NCBI GenBank assembly: GCA_964035015.1
Contig: OZ036008.1
Span: 5,861,504-5,925,503, forward strand
From: Corallium rubrum
Taxonomy: Eukaryota; Cnidaria; Anthozoa; Scleralcyonacea; Coralliidae
Length of the DNA: 64,000 bases
Direction of reading: 5' to 3'
The notes beneath the pieces are model-generated. The model was given only the letters and a program-made list of their open reading frames with translations, had not been told where the DNA came from and made no database searches. How positions within the stretch are numbered: the first letter of the stretch is position 1; each line of letters begins with the position of its first letter. Position numbers and translations under genes: made by a program. Shown piece by piece: positions 33,141 to 64,000 of this stretch.

Positions 33141-33538
33141 GATAAACAATATGGCTTCGGGATTCGGACCTTTAGGACGTCAATCGGTCAATGTAAACAA
33201 AGGAATAATATTAATCGCCACAACCAGCACGGACAGTAAAGGACTACAAGAGGTTGTACTTCCAAAGGACTATTATTGTTAAAAAAGGCAACAATACAAC
33301 AATAAATAAACAAGAATTATTCACAAACTGAACAGAAAGTCAAACATATTAAAAATGGATGAAAAGCGAGAATTTAGGAATTTCTTTGGCGCCGAAAATT
33401 ATGCCCATATTTGGTATTACCGTTTGGCCCCAGGCCTCTGAATTCACCGGGGAAGACTGGTAACCAGTAAATAGATTTTTTTTAGAAAGAGGACAATGGA
33501 GTAAAAAGTTGTGGTTTGAGGGCTTTTTGAGCAAAAAG
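33141..33538. promoter_or_regulatory. putative bidirectional promoter, CCDC62 / CDK2AP
   Basis: 398 bp separates the divergent start codons, so both transcription starts probably lie here or in the first exons. No TATA box is convincing. The interval is free of the mobile elements that fill the neighbouring introns. Inference from spacing only. Confidence 0.5.
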
Positions 33539-35537
33539 ATGGAAAATAACGTTCAAGGTAGGGCTGCCTTTTAATATGTTGTTGTTTTTATTGATAGTTT
33601 TATTCTCTGGGTGTTTTTTTAGATTTATATTCTATTAAAATGGTCTTTGACAAAATGGAAAATTGGGATTGGGATTGAGCCATGCGGATTTTGAGAAAAT
33701 TTTTCATTTCAGTTATTCAAGTTATGTTATTGATTCTTTTAAGGAAAGATTATAGAACATTTAATGTGCTTGGGTGATTTTCTAAGACAACTCAGGAAGT
33801 CTTAGAAAAGAGTTCTACACTACTAAATTCCTTGAATTGTGTCGCCAAAGACAAGCAGCAATGATGATAAATAGTTACAAATGACCCAGTGCATAATATG
33901 CATTCAATGAAAATCTATGATCAGTTGATCATTTATTGAAAAACTCATTGATGTAACAGGGACTCTAAAATTCAAAGTATGCCCCTGTGGGTTCTCACCT
34001 TCGGTGCTTGCTTTCAGTCCAGACTTCATTCTTTGCAAAGTACCCATGGAAGATAAAAACTGGTAAAAAAATGGCACCAAAAACTTTGAAAAACAACACA
34101 CCAGGAGTAATATCCTTTTTTGTGTGCGCTATTTGAAAAAATCGGGTATATTGGGAAAAAATGCACGTGGACGACTTCTGTGCGCAGCATAAAATGAAGT
34201 CTGGCTTTTAGCCCCCAACTTCAAATTCATTTTTACACACCTGTTGTATAAATGGTGAATCCATTAAGTTGCAACTAAACTAAGCCCAAGGTTGAAGCTA
34301 GTCCAAAATAAGCCATGGCTTATTGAAGAGTTGATTGTTTATACAGGCTGTTTGTGATATTTTAGCTGTGGCTTATTATTTGCAGTATATTTTTGCAGTA
34401 TTAACATGCATGTCTATTGTTTTAACACTTTTTATGGTAAGTGAATTATCGCAACAGGTTAAAGCCTCAATTTATGTGGAAGCTGCTCATATCAGGAGCA
34501 TTTGGTGATTTTTGAACTAACTAACTAACTAGGCATTTGGGGGCCTGTGGGATTGATTACTTTGGGGGGCACTTTCCGATTTAGTGACCATATTTCTAGG
34601 GGAAATTTTTGAATCTAAGATCTCTGAAATGGCATTTCCTGCACTTTGAGGGCACTTTTGAGTAAAATATAATCACTTACACTCCGATTCAAAATCTGTT
34701 AAAGTGGGCAGATTATGTTCAGGGGACATCAGTGAATATTCCCACACCGATTCATTTTCAGTCTTTACTATAATTCAATCTATGAATCTGTCACACATAA
34801 ATAGATCTTTAATGAGGGGGGTGATCTAACTTTTGTCTTAATGTCAAAGTTCACACCAGCAATATAACCACATAAAGACAATAATGCAAATGTTGCAAAT
34901 GCACGTTATATTGATGTTTTATGTCAGCAGTCTGAAACAACACAACATAATGACATAGTTGGAAGGCATGATAATAATATGTTATGACATGATAATAATG
35001 ATGTCACAAAATGCTCAGGGCCCCTAATTAATTCCTTTTGCTCAGGGCCCCGTGGGGTTTACCCACCCTTCCCACCCAGTAGTTGTGCATACTATATGTG
35101 CTTCCTTATAAATTGGTACTGATTGGCATTTGCCAATGAATCAATAGTTGCAAAGTCTATGTTTGTCTAATTCATCTAAAAATTAAAAGGGCATAATGGT
35201 TTTGCTACAGGTCAGCCATTACCAGCATCAGTTAGACCAGAGCTGGTCAAACCAAAGCCAAAGATTAGTCACCAGACTGTGCCAACAACACGTTATAATG
35301 AATTACTACGAGTAATCGATGAGTTAGGAAAAGATGTCAAGCCGACATATGCTGGAAGTAAAAATGCTGCAGAAAGACTAAGAAAAGGTGAAATTGTGTT
35401 TAATTTTTTTGTGTGTCTCTGTTTTCCTTAATTTACATTTAAAGTGTTTGTTTTCTTTTCCTCTCAAAGGTATTTTGCATGCTAGAGCTTTAGTTCGTGA
35501 CTGCCTCTTGGAAACAGAAAGGAATGCCAGAAAGTAA
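33539..35537 (+). CDS. CDK2AP1: CDK2AP1/2 (DOC1) homologue, three exons
   Basis: Exons 33539-33557, 35211-35387, 35470-35537; both introns phase 1 (G|GT joins restore Gly). 87 residues (human CDK2AP1 is 115). The C-terminal half is the strongly conserved family domain: [22 protein letters not shown], then [29 protein letters not shown]. Family members are small nuclear proteins, subunits of the NuRD (Mi-2) chromatin-remodelling complex and CDK2 binders. The six-codon first exon (MENNVQ) is the weakest part: it is the first ATG after an in-frame stop, has a purine at -3, and its donor gives the required phase. The protein lacks the longer Ser/Thr/Gly-rich N terminus of vertebrates. AATAAA follows the stop at about 35543. 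It lies convergent to MTRFR and divergent from CCDC62. Confidence 0.88.
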
Positions 35538-36903
35538 AGACAAATAAATCTAAAAATATCAGAGGCAACAAAAAAATACAACTTCCTTGGAGTTTGTGGT
35601 GCCAACATAATCTGTTTGGGTGGGTGTGACAGCTCCTGGATGAAACTAGACTGTTTTTAAAAGATGTACAGTACAGTAGTATGTAATACATTACATTATG
35701 TAGACAAAACATATTCAGAAAAACTTACATACTTATCATTTATGCATACATAATTGTTCTCTAAAATAAATACAGTATATTGAGATATTTCAGCATGACA
35801 ATATATGATTTTATACAACACCCTGGTTGCTATGCGTGTTTTCATTGGTTGTTGCCCATGATCTATTAGAGGACAGACACATGGATCACGTCAGATCACG
35901 TCAGATCACGTCAGCTGACTTGCTTTTTTCTTTCTTCATGCCCCAAAATCCGGCAAGAAGTATTGTGTAACTTTCATATTGTATAAAACAAATAGATTCC
36001 ATTTTTTTGTTGTCTGTTCAGTTATAGATGCACAGAAGATGTAACAACGTGGTAAGAACATCAGTGACCCACTCGACTTCATCTCGTGGGGCACTTTTTT
36101 GTTCTTACCACGTTGTGACGTCATCTGTGCATCTATAACTGAACAGACAACAGCAAAATGGAATCTATTTGTTAAATGTTTGTTGAATAATGAAATATTT
36201 GTAATTACTGTAATTATTAAGTACATAAAAAATAGTGTATTTTCTTCTGTTGTCAGTGGCTGCTTGCCAGGTTGCATAAAACATACGTACACAAGACGAG
36301 AAGTTTAAAATCTTGATATTGTATTGCATTGTAAAAAGAATATTTACACTTTCTCATTTCCAGGGCTTTCTCACATCTGTGGTAAAGTAGGGTATCTACT
36401 TCTAGAGGGCTACCCTTATTTTACTCTGGCTAATGCCAGACGATTTTACTTGCACCAACAAAAAGAGGATGAAAATGTGGGCATAGAGTATTGGGGGCCC
36501 TTGGAGAAAATCCAGGGGGGGGGGGGGGAGCTTAGCCCTCCAGGGATTTGGGGCAAATGACTGCAGTCCATCTTTCATGAATAATACTCATTGCTTACTG
36601 GTTACTGAGTGTTAATAACCGTTATACCCTCATTATTTCTTCTGGCCAAAGGCACCACTGAGAAAATCCAGTAAACACAACATGTATATGTGATGTGCAT
36701 CATTCATGGGACACAATTCACCATTAAAAACATGTTTTGAGACTTTCAAAATTTTGCCCGAGAGTGGTGTCAGAATGTGTGTAATGCCTTTTCAGAGACC
36801 CAAATTTCAAAAATTTTCAGAGGAGTATATGCCCCCAGACCCCCCAAAGAAATGATGATCCACAACAAATTTTACATAATTTAATATTTACACGCGTTGA
36901 TAT
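35538..36903. other. interval between CDK2AP and MTRFR 3' ends
   Basis: No gene. Contains a 35.8-35.9 kb dispersed repeat (ATCACGTCAG repeated three times at 35887-35914; relative at 38230-38440), the palindrome 35987-36173, and MITE debris at 36780-36850 (GGAGTATATGCCCCCAGACC). Confidence 0.5.
35987..36173. repeat. palindrome, apex CTCGACTTCATCTCG
   Basis: AACAAATAGATTCCATTTT at the left mirrors AAAATGGAATCTATTTGTT at the right, with AACGTGGTAAGAAC / GTTCTTACCACGTT inside. A second member with the same arms lies at 37985-38175. Confidence 0.8.
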
Positions 36904-38726
36904 TTATTTGCTATTATTTTCTGGGTTTTTACTTAGTTCCAAGATTTCATTCTTGATGCTTCTTTTTCTAACATAATCTGCTTTTCTTTTTCTTATTTTT
37001 GCCCACTTCTGTGCTAAACTACTTTCTTTGCCATTGTAAAAATAATCAAGTTTCTGTTTGAGGATTTCCCGAGCAAGCGATCTGTTTCGTTCCAAATACC
37101 TTGTTTGGTGACACTAAAAATGAGAAAAATAGTTTTTAAAAATTACCTATGTGGTATTACCACCAACATTAAACATTGTCATGCAACAATGATTTGGTTG
37201 CAAGTTGAAACAGCATGTTGCAGCAAGTAGAACTGGGGTCTACGTGACAATTTCAATTTGCAATGCAACAAAGTTGGGTTGAAAGTTGAAGAAAAATGTT
37301 TGCCCATATGGGCATTGATTGGGGTCAAATTCACATCAGATCACATTAGCAGACTTGTTTTTGTTTTTTTATGCCCACAAAAATCCTTCAATAAACCAAT
37401 TGGGGAAAAAAAAATACTTGGGTTTCCAGTTTCCTGACCCTACCTAGTTTTTTGCTAGCAAAATGCCAACCCTAATCTTTTTATTGAATTTTTAAGGAGC
37501 ATGAGCCTGAGTTGCAGCATGATTTGCATCTCGGGGTAGCAAGCGTGGTGTCAGAACCTAGTAATGTGCTCAAAACTAGCTTTAATAGATGTGCTAGCGT
37601 AATTGACATTTGGCACTAAATTTAAAAAAAAGGAAAAAAAAAGAAATCCGACCTACCCTACCTAAGTTTTTGTGAAGAGAAATAGGAAACCCAGGTATTT
37701 GTTTTTTGGCTTTGTATAAAATATATGTACAGTATTACATTTTTCCATGTGTGTATACTGTAATAGATCACAGAAGACAAAAGTCACCACTCAACTTCAT
37801 CTAGTTGTGTTGTACATTTTTGTTCTTTAAACACTGACATTGTCTCTGACTTATTACAGTACACACACATGGAAAAATATAATTGACATTTCTCTCTGAT
37901 TCTCTGTTTCAGCAGTATCTCAAACCTTACTATACTTTGTTGTTTCAACACTGCCTATGCAGCACACTACTTTTAAATAATATTTAACAAATAGATTCCA
38001 TTTTGCTGTTGTCTGTTCAGTTATAGCTGCACAGACTACATCACAACGTGGTAAGAACAAAAAAGTGGTGCACAAGACGTCACTGGGTCACTGATGTTCT
38101 TACCATGTTGTGATGTAATCTGTGCATCTATAACTGAACAGGCAACAAAAAAGTGGAATATACAGTATTTGTTTTATACAATAAAAAATAGAAAAATTAT
38201 GTTTTAACTTTTAACAGACTTACTAAATTTTCCCAGTGAATTTCTGGGGCATTGAAAAAGATAAATCACTTCATCTGATGCGATCCATGATCTATACAAA
38301 TCAAGCAACGTCATTGGCTCGTGATGTTGCAGTGAAATCTGTGATTGGTTTAGAGAAATCAGCCCATGTCAGTGATGTAATCTGTCCTTTTATAGATCAT
38401 GGCTATCGACCAATGAAAATGCACGTACTATTCAAATTATTGTATAATAAATAATATTAAATAATATGTTATAAAACTACCTTAACTATAATTCCACTTG
38501 GTATGTGCCTCAGTTCTACACAATTGTTACTCTTATTAACTTTTTGACCACCTTTGCCAAATCCCTTCACAAATTTTTCTTCTAAATCATTCTCTGACAC
38601 AGAAAATTGGGTTGAATATCTGCCATGAAGTATCTGAGCTACAGAAAGATATTTTGGACCATAAAATAAGCCATATAAACTCCTTGTCTTATGAAAAAGC
38701 CTCATAAAAGACATTTTATAGTACAT
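36904..38726 (-). CDS. MTRFR: mitochondrial translation release factor in rescue, two exons
   Basis: Exons 38726-38481 and 37113-36904 (VK|GTAGTT ... TTTTAG|TGTCACC, phase 0); 151 residues (human MTRFR/C12orf65 166). The N terminus ([20 protein letters not shown]) is basic and hydrophobic, a plausible mitochondrial presequence. Family domain: [20 protein letters not shown] with the catalytic GGQ at residues 59-61, HIPSGIIVK, then CHQTR across the splice, and a Lys/Arg-rich C-terminal tail. The protein acts with MTRES1 on stalled mitochondrial large ribosomal subunits to release the nascent chain. The intron (37114-38480) contains a MITE and two palindromes. On the + strand an open frame at 38236-38454 lies in the intron and is repeat-derived. 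Confidence 0.92.
37417..37695. mobile_element. MITE, TIR family CCTGGGTTTCC, copy 2
   Basis: Same interior as 3442-3700; ends CTTGGGTTTCC ... GGAAACCCAGG. In the MTRFR intron. Confidence 0.8.
37739..37880. repeat. palindrome, apex ACTCAACTTCATCTAGTTG
   Basis: TTTTTCCATGTGTGTATACTG at the left mirrors CAGTACACACACATGGAAAAA at the right; the inner region is partly decayed. Confidence 0.7.
37985..38175. repeat. palindrome, second member of the 35987-36173 family
   Basis: Arms ATTCCATTTTGCTGTTGTCT ... GGCAACAAAAAAGTGGAAT with ACGTGGTAAGAAC / GTTCTTACCATGT inside. Lies in the MTRFR intron. Confidence 0.75.
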
Positions 38727-39658
38727 CCATCCTTCTGAAATTCCAAATTGAGTAACTGTGTTTCTGACTAAATGTCTGAGAAAGTCAAAGGGTGAGGCGA
38801 GTACTTGGTGATATAGAGAATATACATGCTCACTTTCTTAAATTGGATCACTCAAATGGCCCCACAGACTTTTTCCAAATACGCAAAAACTGCCAAAATA
38901 CTAGCCTTGCTGGTGGGTCCTTCGGAAGGACCAACCAATTTTTCACTTTGCTCTATTCAAAATACTGCCTACACAGCACACTTATTTTTAGCCAAATATG
39001 TTTTCTAAATAGTGTCAAACCTCCATTGAGTTTAAATATTTTTGCAATTTTTTAGGTTATGTAACCTTAACAAAAATCCTAACTCTTGTAAAAAATCTGG
39101 TAGAAAAAAATAACCTAGCTTTTTTTTAAAGTCGTTTGACACATTTGAGAGCAGGCCGTCTTTTGAGTGATCCGTTTTAGCGACGACCGAGTAATTAGAA
39201 GTCTGGAACCAATGACATCACATGTTTCCATTGATCCACGCCCCCTTCCTGACCTGCAATCGAAACCTGCAAATGGTGGCAATCTATAAGCGTTTGTGGA
39301 GAAGGGGGTGTCAACTTTACGGATTTTCTTGGCGTGTACCCGAAATATCAAGTACTTAACATTGTTTGTGGATTGTTGGTCCACTACGGATTTACTCAGC
39401 GGATTGTTTATCGCCTGACTTGTGTCGAATCGCGTACGATCTTCGCACAATCTACGACGAGTGCTGTGTTAATATATATGTTGAAGGTATAGTAATGTGT
39501 AGTTTTTCGCTGCTCTTAGCGCCAGTTTACAAGCAAATCCCGAGGCTGCAGTTCGTGTTTAAACCTTAGAAACTTGTGCAGAATATTAGGTCTTCCAACA
39601 GCGTAGTTTCACGCAGATTATCGATCTCTTTTCGCAGAACAAAGAAGCAACTGGGAAA
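38727..39658. other. divergent interval, MTRFR / MTMR
   Basis: About 930 bp between divergent start codons, the presumed promoters of both genes. No mobile element is recognised here. Short ORFs are unlike known proteins. Confidence 0.45.
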
Positions 39659-61098
<21,440 letters not shown>

Positions 61099-61408
61099 TT
61101 GCCTAGCAACAGAGATCAAAATCTTCTCGGGCGTCAAATGAATCGCGTTTATAAGACGTATAATTTGTGCATAAATTTGTATTTTAAGTTATATATATAT
61201 ACATATTGAAATTATTGATATATTATCCGTGTTACGGTAAAATTTATACCAATGTTTACAAATTCTTGTACAGAGCCAAGCTCTTACAACACCACAATAA
61301 TTAGATTTTATCACCTTTGTTATTTGTTTGATTTTGTTGCCAAAATAACCCTTCACTTTGCCTACATCTTATATGTAAATGCTTAGATAATAGGTAGAGC
61401 AAAGTGGA
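61099..61408. other. probable MTMR 3' UTR and spacer
   Basis: AT-rich; no gene. No perfect AATAAA is close to the stop, so the polyadenylation site is undetermined. Confidence 0.4.
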
Positions 61409-61720
61409 GGGGGAGGAGGGAGGGAGGGAGGGAGGGAGGGAGGGAGGGAGGGAGGGAGGGAGGGAGGGAGGGAGGGAGGGAGGGAGGGAGGGAGGGAGGG
61501 AGGGAGGGAGGGAGGGAGGGAGGGAGGGAGGGAGGGAGGGAGGGAGGGAGGGAGGGAGGGAGGGAGGGAGGGAGGGAGGGAGGGAGGGAGGGAGGGAGGG
61601 AGGGAGGAAGGAAGAAAAGAAAGAAAGGAAGGAAGAAGAAAGGAAGGAAGGAGGAAGGAAAGAACGAGGGAAGGAAGGAGGGAGAGAGGAAAGGAAGGAG
61701 GGAGGCAAGAGAGAGAATTT
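61409..61720. repeat. (GGGA)n purine array, about 200 bp pure then GGAA-rich
   Basis: About 49 perfect GGGA units (61411-61606), then about 110 bp of GGAA/GAAA variants. It is intergenic between MTMR and EEFSEC. The + strand has dense GGG runs able to form G-quadruplexes. It appears inserted near a relative of the 18218-18375 MITE. Confidence 0.95.
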
Positions 61721-62157
61721 TTCTTTTGTCTTATGAGCTCTCCGCTTGAACTAATTAGAAATCTATTCAGTTTTTACAATAGAAATGTCGATTTGCGCAA
61801 AAAAAATCGCAAGTGTTAAGGTGTAAAAAGGTACAGTGTTGTCAAAAGGTGGTAACTCCCTTAGCTTCCTTCCGAATTTATTCGGAAGTGGAAAACCAGT
61901 TTTAGGAAGCAGGGGGAGAGGAAATAGACTGAAGGCGAAAGGGGGAGGGGAAAGGAGAAAGGGAGAGCGGAGGGAGAAGAGGAGCTGTGCAGTCTGCAAG
62001 TTGATGACAGTCATCCAAGCACTCATCAATTACTTTTTAGAAGACTAGCAATAATTTAGTTAGTAATAATCATGGATTATTCTAATCGCTTCTAATATTA
62101 ATTTAGTCCAAAATTAAAACACATTCTCCTGCATAATTAGTGGTTCGACCGTTCAAC
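61721..62157. other. presumed EEFSEC promoter region
   Basis: A degenerate MITE (61721-61905) and a short purine-rich stretch (61905-61985) precede the start codon. No defined core promoter motif is recognised. Confidence 0.4.
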
Positions 62158-64000
62158 ATGGCGTCGTCGTTGGGAGACAAGCCCAGAGTTTTAAACTTTA
62201 ATGTCGGAGTCCTGGGCCATATCGACAGCGGGAAGACATCGCTATCGAAAGGTTTAAGTACTACTGCATCGACTGCTTCTTTTGATAAAAACCCACAAAG
62301 CCGCGAGCGAGGAATAACTCTGGATTTGGGCTTCTCTTCGTTCGCTGTGGAACTGCCTGTGCACCTGAAAGACGAGCCTTACGATGTACTGCAGTTTACT
62401 CTGGTGGATTGTCCAGGACACGCGTCTTTGATCAAGACCATAATCGGCGGAGCTCAGATTATTGATCTGATGATCTTAGTCGTTGATATTAATAAGGGAA
62501 TCCAGACTCAAACTGCTGAGTGTCTTGTGATCGGGCAGATCACTTGTGATAGGATGATTGTCGTTCTTAATAAGATTGATCTCATACCTGAAGCGAAAAG
62601 AGCTCAGCAAATTGAAAAGGTTTATAGGAATATTTTTCAGAACTTGAAACACCAGTGGCTAAATATATTAAAGAGTGCCTTCCTTCTTTCATTCCTTCCT
62701 ACTTTCCTTAGTTCCTTCCTTCCTTCCTTCCTTCCTTCCTTCCTTCCTTCCTTCCTTCCTTCCTTCCTTCCTTCCTTCCTTCCTTCCTTCCTTCCTTCCT
62801 TCCTCCTTCCCCCCCTCCCTCCTTCCCTCCCTCCCTCCCTCCCTCCCTCACTCACTCACTCACTCACTCACTCACTCACTCACTCACTCACTCACTCACT
62901 CACTCACTCACTCACTCACTCACTCACTCACTCACTCACTCACTCACTCACTTACTTACTTTCTTCCTTCTTTTCTTTTCTTACTTCCTTTTTATTCCTT
63001 TCCTTCCCATCTTCTTTCCCTTCCTGCTTACTTTCTTTGTTCCTTTCTTCCTTCCTTTCCCCTTCCTTTCTTTTTTCTTTTCTTTCTTTCTTGATCAATC
63101 ATGGAAGTTAGTTGGTAGTGGTGACTGACTTTTGGTGATTTCAATGTTTTGGTTTTCTTAAATCTTAATTTTATGTATTTTACAGATGAAGAAAAGGTTA
63201 TCCAAGACATTGGAAAACACAAAATTTTCTGGTGCACCAATCGTTGCAGTTGCTGCAAAACCAGATAGTGCAGACCCAAGCATGGAAGCTCTGGGAATGA
63301 AAGAAATGGCCAGCTTATTGACTTCTCAAGCTTATGTTCCACAGCGTAATAACACTGGTCCTTTCCTGTTTGCTGTTGATCACTGCTTCTCTGTTCGAGG
63401 CCAAGGCACGGTGATGACTGGTACTGTACTTCAAGGAAGCATTGCCCTGAATGACAACATAGAGATTCCTTCCATGAAAGTTGTGAAGAAGGTGAAATCA
63501 ATGCAAATGTTTAGACAGCCAGTTTCCAGAGCAGCACAGGGTGATCGAGTTGGGATTTGTGTAACTCAGTTTGATCCGAAGCTTTTAGAGAGGGGGTTAG
63601 TATGTGCACCATCGACAGTGCCAACCATTGTTGCTGGTATCATGTCAGTTGAAAAGATCCAGTACTACAAGGGGCCAGTATTGTCAAAAGCCAAGTTTCA
63701 CATCACTGTCGGTCATGATACTGTCATGGGGAAGGCTCAGTTTTTTGGATTGCCAGCTTTGGTGAATCCTGAGAGTAGTGCAAATGAGGGCACCTCGTTT
63801 GATTTTTCTCAAGAATATGTTTTTCAGGAAGAGTTACTTGGGGTTTCCAAAGAGAAGGAAAACAAAGAAACTTTGGACAATATCACTCAGGCTGTTTCTG
63901 TCAATCCTAATCTCCAATACGCTGTCTTAGAACTTGAAAAACCTGTGACGTGCCCAAGAGAGAGTCTTGTTATTGGCTCTCGGTTAGACACTGATATTCA
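62158..64000 (+). CDS. EEFSEC: selenocysteine-specific elongation factor, 5' part, continues past window
   Basis: Exons 62158-62619 and 63186-64000 (open at the window edge), phase 0 junction (GAAAAG|GTTTAT ... TTACAG|ATGAAG); about 425 of an expected roughly 600 residues. The protein is a translational GTPase that brings Sec-tRNA(Sec) to the ribosome at UGA codons together with SECISBP2 and the SECIS element. The G domain is complete: G1 GHIDSGKT (residues 20-27), switch region SRERGITLDLGF, G3 DCPGH (84-88), G4 NKID (138-141). Family-specific text then follows into domains II and III (GPFLFAVDHCFSVRGQGTVMTG, KVVKKVKSMQMF, FDPKLLERGLVCAP, KAKFHITVGHDTVMG). Domain IV lies outside. ATG 62158 is the first in-frame ATG. 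Its presence implies that this animal makes selenoproteins. The donor GTTTAT is weaker than consensus. Confidence 0.93.
62690..62952. repeat. (CCTT)n(CCCT)n(CACT)n array in EEFSEC intron 1
   Basis: CCTT about 62711-62803, CCCT about 62811-62848, CACT about 62849-62950, in the 566-bp intron. Pyrimidine-rich on the sense strand, like the arrays in MTMR introns 7 and 13. Confidence 0.97.

Noticed and set aside
33152..33216. MASGFGPLGRQSVNVNKG as the first exon of CDK2AP
   Set aside because: Possible donors give the wrong phase or are poor. The short exon MENNVQ at 33539-33557 has a proper donor and phase.
38236..38454. Open frame with [17 protein letters not shown]
   Set aside because: Lies in the MTRFR intron and is related, inverted, to the dispersed repeat at 35838-35915. 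No family resemblance.
61301..61736. Pro/Ser-rich and Gly/Arg/Glu-rich ORFs
   Set aside because: Readings of the (GGGA)n array on either strand.
62620..63111. Extension of EEFSEC into a Leu/Pro/Ser/His tail
   Set aside because: This is intron 1 read through. Exon 2 resumes the family sequence in phase at 63186.

Overview
This is animal nuclear DNA: the genes carry spliceosomal introns with GT-AG borders, are AT-rich, and are buried in dispersed repeats. The gene set (hydroxylysine kinase, FAM221B, CCDC62, CDK2AP, MTRFR, MTMR3/4, EEFSEC), together with the many foldback elements, MITEs, Penelope-like remnants and 5S- and tRNA-derived SINEs, fits an invertebrate metazoan. An anthozoan cnidarian is my best guess, but the window does not prove it.

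Layout. 1-9972 holds a head-to-tail array of hydroxylysine kinase genes: one last exon cut by the window edge, then two complete two-exon copies. 11642-12721 is an intronless FAM221B homologue. 15171-33140 on the minus strand is a 21-exon CCDC62 homologue with introns full of repeats: a 3.5-kb satellite, minisatellites, palindromes, a 5S-derived SINE, and a hammerhead-ribozyme sequence at 23141-23184. About 0.4 kb from its start codon, CDK2AP (33539-35537, +) is transcribed divergently. Convergent to CDK2AP is MTRFR (36904-38726, -), a mitochondrial GGQ release-factor-like gene. 39659-61098 (+) is a 15-exon MTMR3/4-type myotubularin phosphatase with PH-GRAM, phosphatase and FYVE domains. 62158-64000 (+) is the first part of EEFSEC, the selenocysteine elongation factor.

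The genes do not form an operon or a single pathway. The notable gene-order feature is the CCDC62 / CDK2AP / MTRFR neighbourhood. From memory these three genes also lie in human 12q24.31, with CDK2AP1 and MTRFR adjacent and tail-to-tail, so this looks like very old retained linkage. Exon models were built by hand from reading frame, splice consensus, matching intron phase and family knowledge. No alignment or transcript data were available. The long apparent ORFs at 26.8-30.3 kb, 50.1-50.8 kb, 54.5-54.9 kb, 57.7-58.1 kb, 59.8-60.6 kb, 61.3-61.7 kb and 62.6-63.1 kb are products of tandem repeats, not genes.
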